Source of the DNA: Chloroflexota bacterium
GTDB taxonomy: Bacteria; Chloroflexota; Anaerolineae; B4-G1
Direction of reading: 5' to 3'
Length of the DNA: 6,128 nucleotides
NCBI GenBank assembly: GCA_003648125.1
Contig: QMOE01000162.1
Span: 1-6,128 of the forward strand
The position numbers were made by a program, and so were the translations under genes. This document shows, piece by piece, positions 5,535 through 6,128 of this stretch. The notes under the pieces are model-generated. The model worked only from the letters and a program-made list of their open reading frames with translations. It was not told where the DNA came from and ran no database searches. Within the stretch, counting starts at the first letter, position 1. Each line of letters opens with the position of its first letter.

Positions 5535-6128
5535 ATGACCGAACTCGATATGCCGCGTTTTTTCCCTCCCGGCTCGCTGGCCGAGCGGGTGGCCCGTTTC
5601 GTGCGCGATCAGGGCGTCGAGGCGTACCTGGTGGGCGGCTGCGTCCGTGATGCGCTCTTGGGGCGGCCCAGTCACGACCTGGACTTCGTGATCCTGGGCC
5701 GCGCATTGGCTGTCGCCCGACGGGTGGCGAATCATTTTGGCGCTGCCTTCTACGCCCTGGACGCCGAGCGCGACACCGGGCGGGTGATCTTCCGCCAGGG
5801 CGAGGGGCAGGGGGGGAAACCCTTCTACGTGGATTTCGCTGCCGCGCGGGGGGGCACTCTGGCTGCCGACCTGGCTCTCCGTGATTTCACTATCAACGCC
5901 ATCGCCGTCCGCCTGGACGGCGCACAGGTGGTGGACCCCTACGGTGGACGCGCGGGTCTGTCCGCTGGACTGTTGCGGGCCGTATCCGACCGCGCCTTCC
6001 GGGACGATCCGCTGCGTACCATGCGTGCGGTGCGCCTGGCGGCGGAGTTGGGTTTCGAGATCGAGCCTCGCACCGAGGCTCTGCTGCGCCAGGCCGTGCC
6101 CTTGCTCGGGGACGTGTCCGCCGAACGC
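5535..6128 (+). CDS. cca: Class II CCA tRNA nucleotidyltransferase / poly(A) polymerase, N-terminal part
   Basis: The first 198 residues are present and the frame is still open at the window end. This family adds CCA, or A residues, to RNA 3' ends; CCA addition makes tRNAs ready for charging. The polymerase-beta-type head is clear: L-V-G-G-C-V-R-D at 32-39, catalytic Asp48 and Asp50 in D-L-D-F, L-R-D-F-T-I-N-A at 115-122 after A-D-L, and D-P-L-R-T-M-R-A-V-R at 158-167 followed by L-G-F. No signal peptide is seen, as expected for a cytoplasmic enzyme. The start at 5535 is supported by a good ribosome binding site and lies 34 bases after the previous stop, so cotranscription is likely. CCA-adding and poly(A) polymerase forms cannot be told apart from the part shown; the first is more likely if this is the only copy in the genome. 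Confidence 0.9.
   Translation, partial: MTELDMPRFFPPGSLAERVARFVRDQGVEAYLVGGCVRDALLGRPSHDLDFVILGRALAVARRVANHFGAAFYALDAERDTGRVIFRQGEGQGGKPFYVDFAAARGGTLAADLALRDFTINAIAVRLDGAQVVDPYGGRAGLSAGLLRAVSDRAFRDDPLRTMRAVRLAAELGFEIEPRTEALLRQAVPLLGDVSAER

Overview
The window is a tightly packed stretch of GC-rich bacterial chromosome with five genes, all on the + strand; the first and last are cut by the window edges. The gene content (an LL-diaminopimelate aminotransferase, a PrsW-family membrane protein with the D-R-Y-E-R-E-P signature, a glutaminyl-cyclase-like M28 enzyme) and the short simple-repeat arrays between genes suggest an uncultured or thermophilic Chloroflexota (Anaerolineae-like) genome. That placement is an inference from style, not a search result.

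Layout: (1) 1-516, the C-terminal part of an M28/glutaminyl-cyclase-like zinc enzyme; (2) 513-1673, a DapL-type aminotransferase whose start overlaps the previous stop by four bases (ATGA); (3) 1674-1768, a junction of two opposed arrays of 8-bp units; (4) 1769-2956, a protein I read as a standalone ATP-dependent RNA ligase, from nucleotidyltransferase motifs I, III, IV and V; (5) 2957-3013, an array of eight 7-bp units; (6) 3014-5500, a large membrane protein that joins an exported Vps62-like domain to a PrsW-like intramembrane-protease domain; (7) 5484-5516, a perfect 15-bp hairpin containing that gene's stop codon; (8) 5535-6128, the N-terminal part of a class II CCA-adding enzyme/poly(A) polymerase.

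The first two genes look translationally coupled. The ligase and the CCA-adding enzyme both act on RNA 3' ends, which hints at RNA or tRNA repair, but the membrane protein lies between them and a shared pathway is not shown. The points most worth a second look are the Vps62-PrsW fusion with altered protease motif positions, the unusual RNA ligase, and the three gene junctions, each of which carries a different short repeat that runs into or up to the coding sequence. No RNA gene, CRISPR array, transposon or clear promoter was seen.
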